DNA of 64,000 nt from Parvibaculum sp. (GTDB lineage Bacteria; Pseudomonadota; Alphaproteobacteria; Parvibaculales; Parvibaculaceae), in assembly GCF_030651915.1 (NCBI RefSeq), contig NZ_JAUSBV010000004.1, positions 1 through 64,000 on the forward strand. Direction: 5' to 3'. Of the stretch, positions 1 to 7,733 are shown one piece after another. The position numbers and the translations under genes are program-made. Under the pieces are notes generated by a model. It saw only the letters and a program-made list of their open reading frames with translations, was not told the DNA's origin and did no database searches. The stretch's first letter is position 1. Every line of letters starts with the position of its first letter.

Positions 1-582
1 GACGGAGCGCGGCGTGTAGAACTCGCCGCCGCGCTTGCCTTCCGAGCCCGCGAACTGGCCGAGGAAATATTCATAGACGCGGCCGAGCACGTCGCGCGAC
101 TGGCCCTTTTCCTGACCCAGCGTAATACCGGAAATGAGATCAATCAGTTCGCCCAGCATGACGGCGTTGAGCGCGGGGCGCGCATATTCCTTCGGCAGCA
201 CGCCCTTCAGGCTTTCATTGCGCTTTTCGATGGCGATCATCGCCTCGTCGATCAGCTTGCCGATGCCGGGCTGTTTCGCGCTTGCCTGCAGATGCGACCA
301 GCGCGCCTCCTTCGGCACCCAGAAGATGTTGTCGGCGGCGTATTCGTCGGGGTCTTCGGCGCCTTCCGGATAGTCCGCCAGCAGTTCGGCGCGCTTCGCC
401 TCGAAACTGTCGGAGATGTGCTTCAGGAAGATCAGGCCCAGCGCGACATGCTTGTAGTCCGACGGCTCCATGTTGCCGCGCAGCTTGTCGGCGGCCTTGA
501 AGAGCTCCGCCTCGAAGCCGAGATCGCCGCCATTGCCCTTGGCGCGGGGCGGCTTTGCCTGCTTTTTCGGTGTTTTCGCCAT
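1..582 (-). CDS. hsdM: Type I restriction-modification DNA methyltransferase subunit M (N-terminal part)
   Basis: This is the N-terminal 194 codons of a type I restriction-modification methyltransferase; the rest lies beyond the window edge. The start is the ATG at 582, giving a basic, proline-rich N-terminus (MAKTPKKQAKPPRAK). An all-helical HsdM N-terminal domain follows, with DYKHVALGLIFLKHIS at about residues 42-57 and the linker GRVYEYFLGQFA. The visible part ends in GGEFYTP, the family hallmark that opens the AdoMet-binding methylase domain. The NPPF/NPPY catalytic motif is outside the window, so integrity cannot be judged. The protein should methylate adenine in the target site as part of HsdM2S. 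Any hsdS and hsdR genes would lie to the left. Confidence 0.9.
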   Translation of the reverse strand, partial: MAKTPKKQAKPPRAKGNGGDLGFEAELFKAADKLRGNMEPSDYKHVALGLIFLKHISDSFEAKRAELLADYPEGAEDPDEYAADNIFWVPKEARWSHLQASAKQPGIGKLIDEAMIAIEKRNESLKGVLPKEYARPALNAVMLGELIDLISGITLGQEKGQSRDVLGRVYEYFLGQFAGSEGKRGGEFYTPRSV

Positions 583-963
583 TCAGCCTCGCCTCGTTAT
601 CTTCCGGTCGAAACGGGCGCGTTTGCGCCGTTCCGACGCGCCTGCCCGCTCCCTGCCCTGACCGCAGTTTGCCCAATATCAGCGCGGGTGCAACGCCGGG
701 GGCGGGATTGACGGGAAAGAAGGAAGAAAGACCCCCGCCCCGAAATTCGCCATGCGAATTTCGACCCGCCCCCAGGGGCGGGTGGAAAGAAGGAAGGCGT
801 GGATGGCCCGAATAAATCGGGCCATGACGGATGTGGGTTGGCGGGTGGCAAAGCGCGGCGCGATGCATCGCCCGGACGGCCCCCTCACCCTTCCCAACAC
901 AGCGTTGCTGTGTTGGGCCCCTTCCCTCTCCCCGATGGGGAGAGGGAAGAAGAGCCGCCCCCT
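583..963. repeat. Intergenic stretch built of palindromic repeats
   Basis: No gene is visible in this 380-base gap; it is mostly palindromes. They are CGAAATTCGC-CAT-GCGAATTTCG at 741-763, ACCCGCCCC-N2-GGGGCGGGT at 764-783, ATGGCCCG-N7-CGGGCCAT at 803-825, CCCAACACAGC-GTT-GCTGTGTTGGG at 893-917 and CTTCCCTCTCCCC-GAT-GGGGAGAGGGAAG at 921-949. The block near 862-892 matches, in inverse orientation, the right end of the element at 2087-2311, and the 803-825 stem recurs at 63071-63101. The stems could act as terminators between hsdM and the tetR-type gene. I read them as pieces of a dispersed repeat family. Confidence 0.7.
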
Positions 964-1590
964 CTAGCGTTTGCGCTTCGCCTTCGCCTCCCCGCCGATG
1001 CCCTCGATCAGCGCCGTGACGATGGCCGCCTGGCGGGGCGCGCGGGTGCGGGCGTCGCGCAGGGCGACGAAATTGCCGTCGAGGCGCAACGCGACATAGC
1101 CATGCACCATCGACCAGAGCGCGACGGCGCGGCTGTCGGCCGAGACGCTGGACGCTCCGTCCTCGGACAATTCGGCGACCAGGCGGTCATAGATCGCGTC
1201 CATCGCCTGTTGCAGCCCGGCGTCGCCGTCGTCGAGGCTGTCGCGCCGCCAGAGCAGGCGGTAGCGATGCGGATGGGCGAGCGCAAAGCCCGTCACCGCA
1301 TCGGCAAAGACCTGGAGGCGCGCCGCGCGGCCGCCCCGGGCCGCGGCAAGCTTCGCCGCGATGCGGCCGGCAAGCTTTGCGAAAATGCCGGTGGCCAGCG
1401 CCGTCAACAGCGCCTTGCGGTCGCGGAAATGATTGGCGGGCGCGGCATGGGTGACGCCGGCGCGGCGCGCCACGGCGCGGATGGTGACGGCCTCGACGCC
1501 GGCCTCGTCGAGCAGCGCCAGCGCCGCCTCGATGAGCCCGGCGCGCAGATTGCCGTGATGATAGGCGGGGGCCGGTTTCGGCTTTTTCAT
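964..1590 (-). CDS. TetR/AcrR-family transcriptional regulator
   Basis: This is a repressor of about 208 residues. The N-terminus reads YHHGNLRAGLIEAALALL, followed by a TetR helix-turn-helix (VTIRAVARRAGVTHAAPANHF) at about residues 35-55. The C-terminal half is a divergent helical ligand domain. An in-frame ATG at 1605 would add five residues but would put the start inside a palindromic operator-like sequence, so I prefer 1590. The C-terminus is lysine/arginine-rich. The gene is divergent from a small membrane-protein gene at 1669 and probably represses both that gene and itself. The ligand is unknown. Confidence 0.85.
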   Translation of the reverse strand: MKKPKPAPAYHHGNLRAGLIEAALALLDEAGVEAVTIRAVARRAGVTHAAPANHFRDRKALLTALATGIFAKLAGRIAAKLAAARGGRAARLQVFADAVTGFALAHPHRYRLLWRRDSLDDGDAGLQQAMDAIYDRLVAELSEDGASSVSADSRAVALWSMVHGYVALRLDGNFVALRDARTRAPRQAAIVTALIEGIGGEAKAKRKR

Positions 1591-1631
1591 GTTGACACTG
1601 TCCATATTGCCCCTAAATTGACGCCGTCAAT
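1591..1631. promoter_or_regulatory. Divergent operator region with TTGAC palindromes
   Basis: Between the divergent regulator and membrane-protein genes lies a perfect palindrome, ATTGACG-C-CGTCAAT (1617-1631). A second, imperfect one, TTGACA-CT-GTCCA, lies at 1592-1604. The two share the TTGAC half-site. They are close enough to bind two TetR dimers and to cover both promoters. Binding by the neighbouring TetR protein is inferred from position and symmetry. Confidence 0.6.
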
Positions 1632-1668
1632 ATACGGCCATTCGCCAACGAGGGAAGGGACGCCCCGC

Positions 1669-2070
1669 ATGACCGCCCGAATACTCACCACGATCGGCCT
1701 GATGGTCTTCGGCCTGCTGATCCCGCTGCTCGAGGTCAACCCCACGCATGTCTTCAACCCGGACTGGCCGCAACACGCGCGTTTCCACAATGTCTGGCAA
1801 TTGCTGACCAATACGGGGCTTGCCCTGCTCTGCCTCTGGCTGGTGTGGGCGCGCGGGCAGATCGGCCTCGCGGCCATCATCGGCGGCTGGGTGATGGCGA
1901 GCGTCGTCCTCGCGCATGGGCTGGGGCCGGTCTATGACGGCGCCGTGACCTATGAGGGCGGCACCGAGCTGGCGCTGGCCGGCCTGCCCTTCGGCGTCGT
2001 CATTCCGCTCATGGCGATGGCGCTGTTTGCCGCCGCCGTCGCGCTCGACCGCCGGGCGCGGACGGGTTGA
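1669..2070 (+). CDS. Small integral membrane protein, four predicted TM helices
   Basis: This is a 133-residue hydrophobic protein. The start is the ATG at 1669, preceded by a purine-rich ribosome site (AGGGAAGGGA, 1651-1660); a longer in-frame extension runs through repeat sequence and is not real coding. Membrane segments lie at about residues 5-25, 45-62, 66-86 and 103-125. The loop after TM1 (NPTHVFNPDWPQHARFHNVW) is rich in His and aromatic residues. I do not recognise a family with confidence. Divergence from a TetR gene across a shared operator suggests a regulated, perhaps stress- or solvent-responsive, membrane protein. Confidence 0.75.
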   Translation: MTARILTTIGLMVFGLLIPLLEVNPTHVFNPDWPQHARFHNVWQLLTNTGLALLCLWLVWARGQIGLAAIIGGWVMASVVLAHGLGPVYDGAVTYEGGTELALAGLPFGVVIPLMAMALFAAAVALDRRARTG

Positions 2071-2086
2071 GGCGGGTGCGGCGCCG

Positions 2087-2311
2087 CGCATCGCCTGGAC
2101 GGGCCCCTCACCCTTCCGCGGGCTGACGCCCGCTCCCTCCCTCTCCCCGCTGGGGAGAGGGAAAGAAAAGTCGCCACTTCAATCCCTCTCCCCGACGGGG
2201 AGAGGGGTGAGAGGACACAAGAAAAGGTCCAGTGGACCTTTTCGTCCTCGAACGCCCGCCGACACAGCAACGCTGTGTTGGGAAGGGTGAGGGGGCCGTC
2301 CGGGCGATGCG
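2087..2311. repeat. MITE-like element with 31-bp terminal inverted repeats
   Basis: A 225-bp non-coding element fills the gap before pyrC. Its ends (2087-2117 and 2281-2311) are inverted repeats matching at 29 of 31 positions. Inside are two copies of the CTCTCCCC/GGGGAGAG stem and a perfect palindrome, AAAAGGTCC-AGT-GGACCTTTT (2222-2242). The same palindrome occurs at 30191, 31145 and 35428. The right end matches, inverted, the sequence near 862-892. No transposase is encoded, which is typical of a non-autonomous or REP/MITE-type element. Confidence 0.75.
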
Positions 2312-2335
2312 CCGGCCGGAAATCGCGGGCGCGCC

Positions 2336-3412
2336 TCAGGCGTCGTCGGCGGCGCCGAGATAGCGCCAGCGCAAGGTCTGGCCGGCGAGGAAGGGTTTGA
2401 TCCGCGCGTCGCCGGCGGCGATTTCGGCCGGCACGTCGAGGCCGGCGCGTTCGAGCAGGACGCTTCCGCTGTTGAGCGGCAGGCCGTAAAAAGCCGGGCC
2501 GTGTTCGCTGGCGAAAGCTTCGAGCCGGTCGAGCGCGGCTTCTTCCTCGAACACGGTCGCATAGGCTTCGAGCGCCACCGGCGCGTTGAAGATGCCGGCG
2601 CAGCCGCAGGCCGATTCCTTGTCGCCGATGGCGTGCGGCGCCGAGTCGGTGCCGAGGAAGAATTTCGGACTGCCGGACACGGCGGCGCGGCGCAGCGCCA
2701 GCCGGTGGCGCTCGCGCTTGGCGACCGGCAGGCAATAAAGATGCGGCCGGATGCCGCCTTCGAACATCGCATTGCGGTTGATCATCAGGTGATGCGGCGT
2801 GATCGTCGCCGCCAGGCCGGGGCCGGCCGCCGCGACGAAAGCCACCGCCTCTTCGGTGGTGATGTGCTCGAAGACGATCTTGAGGCCGGGGAATTGCGCG
2901 ACGATCTTCGTCAGCACGCGCTCGATGAAGACGGCTTCGCGGTCGAAAATGTCGACATCATGGTCGGTCACCTCGCCATGGATCAAGAGCGGCATGCCGA
3001 TGCGCTGCATCGCCTCGAAGACCGGCGCAAGGCCCGCCACGTCGCGCACGCCATGGGCGGCATTGGTGGTGGCATGGGCCGGATAGAGCTTGGCGGCGGT
3101 GAAGACGCCCTCGGCGTGGCCGCGTTCGATTTCGGAAGGCGCCGTGTCGTCGGTCAGATAGGCCGTCATCAGCGGCGTGAAGCCGGGCCCGGCCGCCGCG
3201 ACGATGCGGGTGCGATAGTCGCGCGCCGCGGCGACGCTGACGACCGGCGGGGCGAGATTGGGCATCACGATCGCCCGGGCGAATTGCCGGGCGGTGTGGC
3301 CGGCGACCGCCTGCAGCATGGCGCCGTCGCGCAGATGCACATGCCAGTCGTCGGGCCGGCGCAAGCTCAGCCTTGTGCCGGGCGCCGCCCGCTCCTTCTC
3401 ACCTGCCGACAT
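2336..3412 (-). CDS. pyrC: Dihydroorotase, class II
   Basis: This 358-residue protein matches the class II PyrC family over its full length. The enzyme interconverts N-carbamoyl-aspartate and dihydroorotate in pyrimidine synthesis, in the cytoplasm. Visible metal-site motifs are [10 protein letters not shown] near the N-terminus, the lysine of [12 protein letters not shown] that is carboxylated in this family, IHGEV, EHITT and the catalytic aspartate in GTDSAPH. It ends just right of the 2087-2311 repeat. It stands apart from other pyr genes, as is common for class II PyrC. Confidence 0.95.
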   Translation of the reverse strand: MSAGEKERAAPGTRLSLRRPDDWHVHLRDGAMLQAVAGHTARQFARAIVMPNLAPPVVSVAAARDYRTRIVAAAGPGFTPLMTAYLTDDTAPSEIERGHAEGVFTAAKLYPAHATTNAAHGVRDVAGLAPVFEAMQRIGMPLLIHGEVTDHDVDIFDREAVFIERVLTKIVAQFPGLKIVFEHITTEEAVAFVAAAGPGLAATITPHHLMINRNAMFEGGIRPHLYCLPVAKRERHRLALRRAAVSGSPKFFLGTDSAPHAIGDKESACGCAGIFNAPVALEAYATVFEEEAALDRLEAFASEHGPAFYGLPLNSGSVLLERAGLDVPAEIAAGDARIKPFLAGQTLRWRYLGAADDA

Positions 3413-3488
3413 TATTCCTCCAGGGTCCGCCGGAACGCGCGCGGTTCCGTCCGGCCTGCATGATACAGAAATTCGCCGCCGCGGGGGA

Positions 3489-3812
3489 TCAGGCGTCGGC
3501 GCAACATTCGCGCGCGAGGAAGCCGAGCGTGGCGTCCATGGTGGCGCAATCGGCGCGGCAGATCAGCGTGGTGCCGCGGCGTTCCTGGATGACGAGGCCG
3601 GTCTCGATCAGGCGCCGGAGATGGAAGGAGAGCGTCGAGCGCGGAATGGCCAGCATCTCCTGCAGCGCGCCGACCGAGCGGCCTTGCGGCCCGGCGCGCA
3701 CCAGCGCGCGATAGACGCCGAGCCGGACCGGCTGGCCCAGCGCCTCGAGGCGGCGCGCGGTCTGCGCCAGCGCCGCTTCGGTGGCGGGTTTTGCGGCCAG
3801 GCGCGGGCTCAT
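3489..3812 (-). CDS. ArsR-family regulator with cysteine-rich C-terminus
   Basis: This is a 107-residue winged-helix repressor. The start is the ATG at 3812, which overlaps the TGA of the upstream ATP-grasp gene (ATGA), so the two are translationally coupled. The HTH reads [24 protein letters not shown], followed by the wing and an ICRADC...ECC tail. The C-terminal cysteines are placed where thiophilic metal or arsenical sites occur in some ArsR proteins. A longer in-frame extension is only a shadow of the ATP-grasp gene. It probably autoregulates the pair through the dyad at 5141-5160. Confidence 0.85.
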   Translation of the reverse strand: MSPRLAAKPATEAALAQTARRLEALGQPVRLGVYRALVRAGPQGRSVGALQEMLAIPRSTLSFHLRRLIETGLVIQERRGTTLICRADCATMDATLGFLARECCADA

Positions 3813-5119
3813 GGCGCGACCCCGCAGCCGGCTTCGGCGCAGCCGGTTTCGGCCGAGGCGCTTTCGAGCCAGAGGATCGGCGCAAAGCCCGCACCTTCCC
3901 CGCGAAAGCCGGTGACCTGGCCGCCATAAAGCCGCGCCGCGGCGAAGACCGGCGTCACCCCATGCGTCCAGACGCGGATATCGGCCTTGTGCGCGGCGGG
4001 GCCGGCGGCAAGCTTCAGCATGCGCTGCGAGGGCGCGGCGAAACGCTGCGCCAGATAGGCCTCGCCCTGAATTTCGTCCCACTTCCGGCGGCTGATCTTG
4101 TCGCCGCGATAGACGCCGCGCGAGCCATAGCCGGTCGCCGGCTTGAAGACATAAAGCGCGCGCGCCGCCCACAGGCGTTCGGCATTGGCGGGGCCGATAC
4201 GCTCCGTATGCGGAACGGTGGCGAGAATGAGGGCCGGATCGACGCCCGCTTCGGCGGCCAGCGCCGCGACGGTTGCCGGGTCGCTCAGCGCCACCAGCAG
4301 ATGCTTGTCGGCAAAGGCGCGATAGACATCAGGGTTGGGCGCGACCACGGCCGCGCCCGCCGTCCAGGCGTCGCGCAACACGCGGCTTTCGGGCGCCGCG
4401 AGATCGAAATCGACCAGCCGGTTATAGACCATGTCGATCGGGCCGTTGGGACCTGTCAGCCGGCCGGCGTCGCGGCGGAGCGCGCCGAGATCGAGAATGT
4501 CGACGGCGATGCCGCGCGCCGCGAGCGCGGCGGCGGCAAGGCGCATGTCGAGATGGAGCGGTTGCGCCGCGGGCGCGATATCGACAATGGCGAGGCGGCG
4601 AAGCGCGCGGCCGGGCGCCAGCTGGGCAAAGGCGTCGATCAGCAGTTGCTCGGGCGCGAAAGCGGGCGGGCCGGGCGGCGCGAGGCCGGGCAAGGCGAGC
4701 GCCTCGAGAAAGAGCGGCTGCAGAAAGGCGCCGCCGGCATTGGTGTTGACCTCGATCAGCTTCGGCCCGTCTTCGGCCAGATGAAAATCGAAACTGTTGA
4801 AGGTGCCGGCGGCCAGCAGCGCCGCGCCGTCGAAAGGATGGCGATCGGAAGCGGCGCGTGCCCGCGCCAGCGCCAGCAGCGCCGCGCCTACCGCGCCTGC
4901 CCGCGCAAAGAGATCGCGCCTCAGCGCGGCCGGCAGGAAGAGCGGCTGGCCGGCCGACAGATCCTCAAGCGCGGCGCCGGCAGCTTCGGCCGCCGCCGGC
5001 CCCAGACGCGCAGCGGCAGCGGCCTCCAGCGCCGGGCGCGCCAGCGGCAGGCAGAAACAGCTCTCGTTGAGGCTGGCGAGCGGGAAATCCGCAGGTCGGG
5101 TCATGCCAGGTTGGGTCAT
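3809..5119 (-). CDS. ATP-grasp-like protein in operon with an ArsR regulator
   Basis: This is an alanine-rich protein of about 436 residues, starting at the ATG at 5119 (an in-frame ATG at 5104 is possible). The C-terminal half resembles glutathione-synthetase-type ATP-grasp enzymes. Visible blocks are KLIEVNTNAGGAFL, DMVYNRLVDFDL, YVFKPATGYGSRGVYRGDK with lysine and glycine-rich nucleotide-binding character, and KADIRVWTHG. It ends in a cysteine-containing tail (ETGCAEAGCG). The expected activity is ATP-dependent ligation of a carboxylate to an amine or thiol; the substrate is unknown. Coupling to an ArsR regulator suggests a role in metal, arsenical or thiol stress. The exact family was not identified. 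Confidence 0.65.
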   Translation of the reverse strand: MTQPGMTRPADFPLASLNESCFCLPLARPALEAAAAARLGPAAAEAAGAALEDLSAGQPLFLPAALRRDLFARAGAVGAALLALARARAASDRHPFDGAALLAAGTFNSFDFHLAEDGPKLIEVNTNAGGAFLQPLFLEALALPGLAPPGPPAFAPEQLLIDAFAQLAPGRALRRLAIVDIAPAAQPLHLDMRLAAAALAARGIAVDILDLGALRRDAGRLTGPNGPIDMVYNRLVDFDLAAPESRVLRDAWTAGAAVVAPNPDVYRAFADKHLLVALSDPATVAALAAEAGVDPALILATVPHTERIGPANAERLWAARALYVFKPATGYGSRGVYRGDKISRRKWDEIQGEAYLAQRFAAPSQRMLKLAAGPAAHKADIRVWTHGVTPVFAAARLYGGQVTGFRGEGAGFAPILWLESASAETGCAEAGCGVAP

Positions 5120-5140
5120 GGGGGCGCGCCTTCTGACGAA

Positions 5141-5165
5141 ATAACCAGAATTACCGTTATATAGG
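5141..5165 (-). promoter_or_regulatory. Dyad and promoter-like sequence upstream of the ATP-grasp/arsR operon
   Basis: ATAACCAGAATTACCGTTAT (5141-5160) has inverted arms ATAAC/GTTAT around a 10-bp centre. It lies 22 bp upstream of the ATP-grasp start. Read on the minus strand it includes TATAAC, which could be a -10 element. The spacing and the imperfect dyad resemble ArsR-type operators, so autoregulation is likely but unproven. Confidence 0.45.
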
Positions 5166-5195
5166 GCCGGGCCCGGCGGGCGGCAAGGGGCCCTC

Positions 5196-6071
5196 TCAGC
5201 GCGGCCGCGTTTCGAGATGCGCGCGCAGTTCGGCCAGTTCCCGGCGCAGGGCGTGCACGCCCTCAAGCGTCGCCTCGCGCTCGGCATGGGCGCGCTTTTC
5301 GATCGCGGCGCGTTCGGCGCGGGCGAGGCGGTCGCGTTCGTCCTGGGCGCGGGTGTGTTCCTCCTCGTGCAGCGCCTGCATCGAATTGACGATGATGGCG
5401 ATGAAGAGGTTGAGCACCATGAAGCTGGTCATCACGATGAAGGGGACGAAGAAGATCCAGGCGTAAGGATAGATTTCCATCACCGGGCGGACGATGCCCA
5501 TCGACCAGCTTTCGAGCGTCATGATCTGGAACAGCGAATACATCGAGCCGCCGATGGTGCCGAACCAGTCGGGGAAGCTCTGGCCGAAAAGCTTGGTCGC
5601 CAGCACGGCGCCGACATAGAAGACCAGGAACAGCACCGCGATGATCGAGCCCATGCCGGGCAGCGCCCCGATCAGCGAGGCGATAACCTTGCGGAGCGAC
5701 GGCACCACCGACAGCAGGCGCAAGACGCGCAGGATGCGCAGCGCCCGCAAGACCGAGAACGGGCCGGCCGCCGGCACCAGCGCGATGCCGACAATGATGA
5801 AGTCGAAAATGTTCCAGCCGTCGCGGAAGAAGCGCGCGCGGCTGGCAAAGAGCTTCAGCGCCAGCTCGACGACGAAGATCGAAAGCGCGATGCGGTCGAG
5901 CGCGATCAGGACGGGCCCGGCCGCCGCCATCGCACTCGCCGAGGTTTCAAGGCCGAGCGTCACCGCATTGACGAGGATGACGGCGGTGACGAAATGCTGG
6001 AAGAGCGGGCGCTCGGTTAGCGCCGCGACGCGGGCGCGGAAGGTCGCCGCTTCGGGTTCGATCGTCGTCAT
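5196..6071 (-). CDS. Bacterial voltage-gated sodium channel (NaChBac/NavMs type)
   Basis: This is a 291-residue single-domain, six-TM ion channel that should assemble as a homotetramer in the inner membrane. S1 starts near FVTAVILVNAVTLGLE. S4 is the arginine ladder SVLRALRILRVLRLL. The pore loop holds the selectivity filter TLESWSM, the sodium-selective signature of NaChBac and NavMs channels. S6 (FIVMTSFMVLNLFIAIIVNSM) leads into a long charged C-terminal coiled coil (about residues 235-290). The ATG at 6071 is preferred; a GTG at 6080 overlaps the stop of the upstream GNAT gene and would add three residues. Such channels are linked to motility, pH or osmotic responses. Confidence 0.93.
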   Translation of the reverse strand: MTTIEPEAATFRARVAALTERPLFQHFVTAVILVNAVTLGLETSASAMAAAGPVLIALDRIALSIFVVELALKLFASRARFFRDGWNIFDFIIVGIALVPAAGPFSVLRALRILRVLRLLSVVPSLRKVIASLIGALPGMGSIIAVLFLVFYVGAVLATKLFGQSFPDWFGTIGGSMYSLFQIMTLESWSMGIVRPVMEIYPYAWIFFVPFIVMTSFMVLNLFIAIIVNSMQALHEEEHTRAQDERDRLARAERAAIEKRAHAEREATLEGVHALRRELAELRAHLETRPR

Positions 6072-6076
6072 GGGGT

Positions 6077-6712
6077 TCACACCAGATGCTTGACCATGCG
6101 GATATGCGGCGGCACACCGTGGGAGGCGGCAATTTTGGGGACGCTGGTTTCGGCAATCCGCTCAAGCCCCATGCGCTCGTAGAAGCGCACCGCCGGGTTG
6201 ACGCTGGCGACATCGAGATGCAGCGCGGCGCAGCCGGCCTGGCGCGCCCGTTCGAAACAATCGTTGAGCAGCAATTCGCCGATGCCGCGGCCGCGCGCGT
6301 CCGGGTGGGCGGAAAGAAACAGCAGATACCAGGCATCGTCCGGCACTTCGGGAAAGAGCCAGGGGATGTGGCCGGCGACGGAAGGGAGATGCGCCAGCAG
6401 TTCGGGCGAGCCCATTTCGGCCATCGCCATCATGCCGGTGCCGAATTCCTGTTCGTAGAGTGCCTGCGGGAAACCGAGCGCGATGCCGGCGAGATGCCCG
6501 TCATGCAGCGCCGCCCTGGCATGGACATGCGAAAAGGCCCCGCCCTGCTGCAGCCAGAGCGCCGAGGTGATGCGAAGGAAGGCGTCGAAATCGCGATCGT
6601 AAAGACAGTCGAAGACGTAGGAACCGGTGTCGTAGATCAGCCGCGCCGCCGTCTCTTCCTCGGCGGGCTCGGCTTCCGCCAGTGTCACCGTCGCCGCATT
6701 CATGACCGTCAT
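6077..6712 (-). CDS. GNAT-family N-acetyltransferase
   Basis: This 211-residue protein carries the GNAT fold in its C-terminal two thirds. The acetyl-CoA-binding motif A reads YLLFLSAHPDARGRGIGELLLNDC in two parts: the beta-strand (LLFLSAHP) and the R/Q-x-x-G-x-G/A loop (RGRGIG). The later ALHLDVASVNPAVRFYERMGL is the usual motif B region with the Tyr/Glu/Arg pattern. The substrate is unknown. The gene directly precedes and slightly overlaps the sodium-channel gene, so the two are probably co-transcribed. Confidence 0.85.
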   Translation of the reverse strand: MTVMNAATVTLAEAEPAEEETAARLIYDTGSYVFDCLYDRDFDAFLRITSALWLQQGGAFSHVHARAALHDGHLAGIALGFPQALYEQEFGTGMMAMAEMGSPELLAHLPSVAGHIPWLFPEVPDDAWYLLFLSAHPDARGRGIGELLLNDCFERARQAGCAALHLDVASVNPAVRFYERMGLERIAETSVPKIAASHGVPPHIRMVKHLV

Positions 6713-6761
6713 CTTCGCCTCCGCCTTTTTTGCGGGGCGACGCTAGCACAAAGCGGCAGGC

Positions 6762-7322
6762 TCAAAGCGCCGAAAGCGCGCGGGCGACATTCTGTAGCGG
6801 CGCCGTCGATTGCTGCACGCGCATCAGCAGCAGCGCGCCCTCGATGGCGGCGAGATCGAGCCCGGCCCGCGCCCGTGCCGCTTCGGGCGCCATGCCGTCG
6901 CGCTGATGCACCGAGGCGATGATTGCGGTCCATTCGGCAAAGGCGGCGCGGCCGGCCGCACCGATCCGTTCCGATTGCGGTACCGTCTCGAGCAGCGTGG
7001 TGGCGATCGGGCAGCCCTCGCGATAGCCCGATTTCTCGACCCAGCCGCCAAGCATCGTGCAATAGGCCTCGATGAATTGCGGCGCGCTCGTCGTGCTGTC
7101 GCGGAGCTGGGCAAGCGTCGCACTCACAACCGCGCCGGCCTGCCGGACGGCCTCGGCGCCGAGCTCCTCCTTGCCCCTGGGGAAATAGTGGTAGAGCGAG
7201 CCCTTGGGAGCGCCGCTAAAGGCCAGGATCTCGTTGAGGCCGGTGGCCGCATAACCCTTCTGCCGGAACAGCGTTATGGCGCTGCCGATCAGCTTTTCCC
7301 TGTGCCGTGCCGCCGCGCCCAT
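6762..7322 (-). CDS. TetR-family regulator, LmrA/YxaF-like
   Basis: This is a 186-residue repressor. The helix-turn-helix is at about residues 25-45 (ATGLNEILAFSGAPKGSLYHYF), including the Y-H-Y-F end typical of TetR proteins. The C-terminal domain contains REGCPIATTLLE, characteristic of the LmrA/YxaF subgroup that controls multidrug or flavonoid-responsive genes. A candidate operator lies 34 bp upstream at 7356-7375. The target may be itself; no adjacent divergent drug pump is present. Confidence 0.88.
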   Translation of the reverse strand: MGAAARHREKLIGSAITLFRQKGYAATGLNEILAFSGAPKGSLYHYFPRGKEELGAEAVRQAGAVVSATLAQLRDSTTSAPQFIEAYCTMLGGWVEKSGYREGCPIATTLLETVPQSERIGAAGRAAFAEWTAIIASVHQRDGMAPEAARARAGLDLAAIEGALLLMRVQQSTAPLQNVARALSAL

Positions 7323-7355
7323 CGCCTCGTCCTGCTGCCGCTTCCTCCGCGACAG

Positions 7356-7375
7356 TCTATAGCGAATGGTCTAGA
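7356..7375 (-). promoter_or_regulatory. Candidate LmrA/YxaF-type operator
   Basis: Read on the minus strand the site is TCTAGACCATTCGCTATAGA, an imperfect dyad just upstream of the TetR gene at 6762-7322. Its TAGACC core resembles the boxes recognised by Bacillus LmrA/YxaF repressors as I recall them. Autoregulation is an inference from position and motif. Confidence 0.5.
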
Positions 7376-7412
7376 TGGCCGCAATTATCCGGAAAGCGCG
7401 GGGCCACGGCGC

Positions 7413-7436
7413 GGGGGAACCCTTGCGGGTTCCCCC
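7413..7436. terminator. Perfect 10-bp stem-loop
   Basis: GGGGGAACCC-TTGC-GGGTTCCCCC forms a very stable hairpin with a 4-nt loop. Neither strand has a clear U-tract, so it would be an unusual intrinsic terminator. It lies downstream of the small ORF and the LuxR-hydrolase gene, both on the minus strand. Confidence 0.45.
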
Positions 7437-7495
7437 GGCCTTCATGGCCGCCCAGGGGTGTGCGTCCGGGTTGACGCCTGGGGCTGCCATGAAAT

Positions 7496-7589
7496 TCAGC
7501 AGCCCTTGCCCTGGTCGATGCCGGTCCGCACCTGGCCGTACCCGTCGGCCCGGGTCGCCGCGACGGCGCCCGCGGTTGGGAATTTCATT
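7496..7589 (-). CDS. Possible 30-residue peptide with strong ribosome site
   Basis: A small ORF starts with ATG at 7589, preceded on the minus strand by GGAGGG at good spacing. It encodes MKFPTAGAVAATRADGYGQV followed by RTGIDQGKGC and a TGA stop. The peptide ends in its only cysteine. The only support for translation is the ribosome site and the position downstream of the LuxR-hydrolase gene. It does not resemble PqqA or a known leader peptide. A second overlapping frame (MAAPGVNPDAHPW...) runs through the hairpin at 7413 and is less convincing. Confidence 0.28.
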
Positions 7590-7733
7590 GGATTTCCCTC
7601 CGGAAGGGGCGTCGGCCCGGCACCCCATGTCCCGACCGGATCGCCCCAGGGCGGAGTCCTAGCGGGCGGCGGCGGCCGCCTGAATAGCGCAAATGGACTA
7701 AAGGCAAATGGACCCGGAAAGGGGGCGACGGCG

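Larger units (their letters stand above)
7323..7733. other. 410-bp gap with operator, strong hairpin and one tiny ORF
   Basis: This gap lies between the YxaF-like regulator and the LuxR-hydrolase gene. It holds the operator-like site at 7356-7375, a perfect 10-bp stem at 7413-7436 and a possible 30-residue ORF at 7496-7589. No larger conserved coding region is apparent. Confidence 0.6.

Noticed and set aside
799-1668. Long open frame joining the 799-1668 region to the membrane protein at 1669
   Set aside because: It runs through repeat DNA and antisense to the TetR gene; the real start with a good ribosome site is 1669.
7496-7589. PqqA-like precursor peptide
   Set aside because: It lacks the conserved Glu-x3-Tyr of PqqA, and no pqq genes are near; kept only as a possible small ORF.
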